From NCBI GenBank assembly GCA_000471925.1, contig CP006668.1:1612001-1676000 (forward strand): a stretch of 64,000 nucleotides of DNA, in the 5' to 3' direction. Numbering within the stretch: the stretch's first letter is position 1; every line of letters starts with the position of its first letter. Positions 61,441 through 64,000 of this stretch are shown in pieces. Both the position numbers and the translations under genes were made by a program. This stretch comes from Ralstonia pickettii DTP0602. Lineage in GTDB: Bacteria; Pseudomonadota; Gammaproteobacteria; Burkholderiales; Burkholderiaceae. The notes under the pieces were generated by a model, which ran no database searches, had not been told where the DNA came from, and was given only the letters and a program-made list of their open reading frames with translations.

Positions 61441-63636
61441 ATGAAATTCGATACCCCAGCCACCACCAACCCGATCGACCAGCTCAAGGTAGTCGGCCAC
61501 CCCGTCGACCGCATCGACGGCCCGCGCAAGACCACGGGCACGGCGCCCTACGCCTATGAGCGCCACGATGTCGCGCCCAAGGCCGCCTACGGCTATGTGG
61601 TCGGCGCCGGCATCGGCAAGGGCCGCATCGCGTCGATCAACCTGGACGAGGCCCGCCGCGCCCCCGGTGTCATCGACATCATTGCCGCGCAACATGCCGG
61701 CGAGCTCGCCAAGGCCGGCCGCAATACCGCCACGCTGCTGGGTGGCCCGGAGATCCAGCACTACCACCAGGCGATCGCGCTGGTGATCGCGCAGACGTTC
61801 GAGCAAGCGCGCGCCGCGGCGCAGCTGATCCGCGTGCGCTACGACCGGCAGCGCGGCGCCTATGACCTGGCGCAGGCACGCGACGCCGCGGCGAAGGTGG
61901 CCAACCGTCCCGACTCGGCGGTGGGGAATTTTGCCGGGGCCTTTGCGGCGGCGCCGGTGAAGCTCGACGCCACCTACTCCACGCCGGACCAGTCGCACGC
62001 GATGATGGAGCCGCATGCCACCGTAGCCGCCTGGCAAGGCAACAAGCTGACGGTCTGGACCTCCAACCAGATGATCGACTGGGCCCGCACCGACCTGGCC
62101 ACCACGCTTGGCATCCCCAGGGAGAACGTGCGCGTTGTGTCGCCGTTTATCGGCGGCGGCTTCGGCGGCAAGCTGTTCCTGCGTGCCGATGTGCTGCTCG
62201 CCGCGATCGGCGCGCGCGCGGTGCGCCGGCCGGTGAAGGTGGCGCTGACGCGCCCGCTGATGATGAACAACACCACGCACCGCCCGGCCACGATCCAGCA
62301 CATTCGGCTGGGTGCGACGCTGGACGGCAAGCTCACCGCGATCGGGCATGACAGCTGGTCGGGCGACCTGCCGGGCGGCAAGCCGGAGAACGCGATCCAG
62401 CAAACCCGCCTGCTCTATGCGGCGCCCAACCGGCTGAGCACGCTGCGGCTCGCGTCACTGGACCTGCCTGAAGGCAATGCCATGCGCGCGCCCGGCGAGG
62501 CGCCCGGCATGATGGCGCTGGAAGTCGCGATGGACGAGATGGCGGAGAAGCTGGGCATGGACCCGATCGCCTTTCGCATCCTCAACGACACCCAGGTCGA
62601 TCCGGAGAAGCCGGGACGCCCGTTCTCGCAGCGGCGCCTGGTCGACTGCCTGCGCATCGGCGCCGAGCGTTTCGGCTGGCAGGGCCGCAGCGCCAGGCCC
62701 GCCGCGCGGCGCGAGGGCCAGTGGCTGGTCGGCCTGGGCGTGGCTTCGGCGTTCCGCAACAATCAGGTGATGAAGTCAGCCGCGCGGGTGCGGGTCGATG
62801 GCAATGGCATCGTCACGGTGGAAACCGACATGACCGATATTGGCACCGGCAGCTACACCATCATCGCCCAGACCGCGGCGGAAATGATGGGCGTGCCGCT
62901 GGACAGGGTGCTGGTGCGGCTGGGGGATTCGGATTTCCCGGTTTCGGCGGGATCGGGCGGCCAGTGGGGCGCCAACAGTTCCACCGCCGGGGTCTATGCG
63001 GCCTGCGTCAAGCTGCGCGACACGGTGGCGCAGAAGGCAGGCTTTGCCCCGCAGGAGGCGGTGTTCGACAACGGCCAGATCCGCGCCGGCGGCCGCAGCG
63101 TGCCACTGGCCAGCGTGGCGGGTGAAGGCGGCATGGTGGCGGAGGATGTGCTGGAGTTCGGCGACCTCGACAAGCGTTTCCAGCAGTCCACCTTCGGGGC
63201 GCATTTTGTTGAAGCCGCGGTCGATGCGGCCACCGGCGAGATCCGCGTGCGGCGCATGCTGGCGGTGTGTGCGGCGGGGCGGATCCTGAATCCCAAGTCG
63301 GCGCGCAGCCAGGTGATCGGCGCGATGACCATGGGCGTGGGTGCGGCGCTGATGGAGGAACTCGCGGTCGACAAGCGTGTTGGCTTCTTCGTCAACCATG
63401 ACCTGGCGGGTTATGAAGTGCCGGTGCATGGCGATATTCCGCATCAGGAGGTCATCTTCCTTGACGAGACCGATCCGGCTTCATCGCCGATGAAGGCCAA
63501 GGGTGTGGGGGAGCTGGGGATTTCGGGCGTTGGGGCGGCCGTGGCGAACGCGGTCTACAACGCTACCGGAGTGCGTGTGCGGGATTATCCGATCACGCTG
63601 GACAAGCTGATCGGGAAGATGCCGCTGGTGGTCTGA
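61441..63636 (+). CDS. paoC: PaoC-type molybdenum subunit of aldehyde dehydrogenase
   Basis: 731 residues from ATG 61441. Molybdopterin-cytosine dinucleotide binding regions are present: VSPFIGGGFGGKLF, GEAPGMMALEVAMDE, and the active-site base Glu691 in GVGELGISG. PaoC oxidises aromatic and aliphatic aldehydes to acids in the periplasm. The enzyme needs an MCD-type cofactor; its insertion chaperone PaoD is not found directly after this gene. It links the molybdenum genes earlier in the window to a use in aldehyde detoxification. Confidence 0.92.
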   Translation: MKFDTPATTNPIDQLKVVGHPVDRIDGPRKTTGTAPYAYERHDVAPKAAYGYVVGAGIGKGRIASINLDEARRAPGVIDIIAAQHAGELAKAGRNTATLLGGPEIQHYHQAIALVIAQTFEQARAAAQLIRVRYDRQRGAYDLAQARDAAAKVANRPDSAVGNFAGAFAAAPVKLDATYSTPDQSHAMMEPHATVAAWQGNKLTVWTSNQMIDWARTDLATTLGIPRENVRVVSPFIGGGFGGKLFLRADVLLAAIGARAVRRPVKVALTRPLMMNNTTHRPATIQHIRLGATLDGKLTAIGHDSWSGDLPGGKPENAIQQTRLLYAAPNRLSTLRLASLDLPEGNAMRAPGEAPGMMALEVAMDEMAEKLGMDPIAFRILNDTQVDPEKPGRPFSQRRLVDCLRIGAERFGWQGRSARPAARREGQWLVGLGVASAFRNNQVMKSAARVRVDGNGIVTVETDMTDIGTGSYTIIAQTAAEMMGVPLDRVLVRLGDSDFPVSAGSGGQWGANSSTAGVYAACVKLRDTVAQKAGFAPQEAVFDNGQIRAGGRSVPLASVAGEGGMVAEDVLEFGDLDKRFQQSTFGAHFVEAAVDAATGEIRVRRMLAVCAAGRILNPKSARSQVIGAMTMGVGAALMEELAVDKRVGFFVNHDLAGYEVPVHGDIPHQEVIFLDETDPASSPMKAKGVGELGISGVGAAVANAVYNATGVRVRDYPITLDKLIGKMPLVV

Positions 63637-63675
63637 TGCGGCCGGCCCGACGTCGGTGCGACCTCGGGCCGGGCT

Positions 63676-64000
63676 TCAGCGGGACAGGAACACCGGCAGC
63701 GCCGCCTGGTGCAGCAACGCCCGGGTGGTGCCGCCGAGCACCAGCTCGCGCAGCCGTGCCCGGCCATAGCCACCCGCGACCAGCACGTCCGCCTGCAGGT
63801 CCATGGCCATTCGCGGCAAGACCTCGTCAGGGTTGCCGCCCGGCTCGACATGCAGGTCGGCGCTGACGCCATGACTGGCGAGCCAGTCCGCCAGGCGCAC
63901 GCCGCTGGCCCGGTCCGGCCCATCCGCGCCGCCTTCGACCACTATGATCGACACGCCAGTGGCACTGGCCAGCCAGGGCAGTGCATCAGCCACCGCCCTG
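63676..64000 (-). CDS. Universal stress protein (UspA family), C-terminal part
   Basis: Only the last ~107 codons are in the window. The end of a UspA domain is visible: LQADVLVAGGYGRARLRELVLGGTTRALLHQAALPVFLSR contains the GxxGxxGxxxxxxGSTT-like nucleotide-binding pattern (GGYGRARLRELVLGGTTRALL) and the family's P-V ending. The upstream part lies beyond the edge. Codes for a cytoplasmic stress protein; nothing more can be said. Confidence 0.8.
   Translation of the reverse strand, partial: RAVADALPWLASATGVSIIVVEGGADGPDRASGVRLADWLASHGVSADLHVEPGGNPDEVLPRMAMDLQADVLVAGGYGRARLRELVLGGTTRALLHQAALPVFLSR

Noticed and set aside
1..64000. CRISPR array, tRNA, rRNA, insertion sequence or prophage
   Set aside because: No regularly spaced repeats, tRNA-like cloverleaf, transposase or phage structural frames were found by reading; a tRNA or small RNA search was not run.

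Overview
The window looks like a replicon of a high-GC beta-proteobacterium of the Burkholderiaceae, most likely Cupriavidus or a close relative. The reasons are strong GC-rich codon use, three orphan Bug/TctC-type periplasmic binding proteins, several LysR-type regulators, and aromatic and organic-acid catabolic operons on compact modules. This is inferred from gene content, not from a marker gene. I found no rRNA, tRNA, CRISPR array, intact insertion sequence or phage gene.

Layout. 0-4 kb: a DctD-like sigma54 activator and the start of its sensor kinase (both minus), divergent from an OFA-family MFS transporter and its 40-residue small subunit; the gap between them carries a good sigma54 promoter and two upstream palindromes. 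4.1-9.9 kb: a cyanide-insensitive-type cytochrome bd oxidase (cioAB plus a DUF2474 peptide) runs directly into an FUSC/DUF1656/HlyD efflux operon. 10-16.4 kb: molybdenum block with moaA, a MocR-type regulator and small winged-helix gene, fdhD, a decayed moeA, and an FdhF/YdeP-type molybdopterin oxidoreductase. 16.7-20.7 kb: DUF899 protein, a truncated type I secretion ATPase, a small lipoprotein and a Fic-domain protein behind a duplicated leader. 20.9-31.8 kb: PhoD-type phosphatase, a nine-hundred-residue hybrid kinase divergent from a periplasmic sugar-binding-like protein, two small hypothetical genes, and a REC-PAS-HisKA_3 kinase with its NarL-type regulator.

30.9-36.6 kb: a LysR gene divergent from a thiol dioxygenase, a four-domain rhodanese, a Bug protein and a cystathionine-beta-lyase-like enzyme, which looks like an organosulfur catabolic operon. 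36.7-44 kb: a YheO/DauR-like regulator, an ornithine-cyclodeaminase-family enzyme, a Bug protein, an M81 (MlrC-like) metallopeptidase, a D-threonine-aldolase-like enzyme, an RpiR regulator and a HAD-IIA phosphatase, perhaps a D-amino-acid or peptide catabolic locus. 44-46.5 kb: a small lipoprotein and a Tat-exported phospholipase C. 46.5-50.7 kb: an NYN-domain gene remnant and a DUF899/beta-propeller/TPR-regulator/DUF2182 cluster.

50.8-59.4 kb: LysR, Bug, MmgE/PrpD and D-2-hydroxyacid dehydrogenase genes, followed by a four-gene Rieske oxygenase operon in exactly the order and sizes of the salicylate-5-hydroxylase operon (reductase, large, small, ferredoxin) with a NahR/NagR-like regulator. 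A matched pair of putative regulator boxes flanks this operon. 59.8-63.6 kb: a PaoABC-type periplasmic molybdenum aldehyde dehydrogenase, which ties back to the molybdenum-cofactor genes. 63.7-64 kb: the end of a UspA-family protein. The most interesting material is regulatory architecture (sigma54/UAS unit, paired NahR-type boxes, NarL-type palindromes) and the sulfur and D-amino-acid-like clusters whose substrates are not known.
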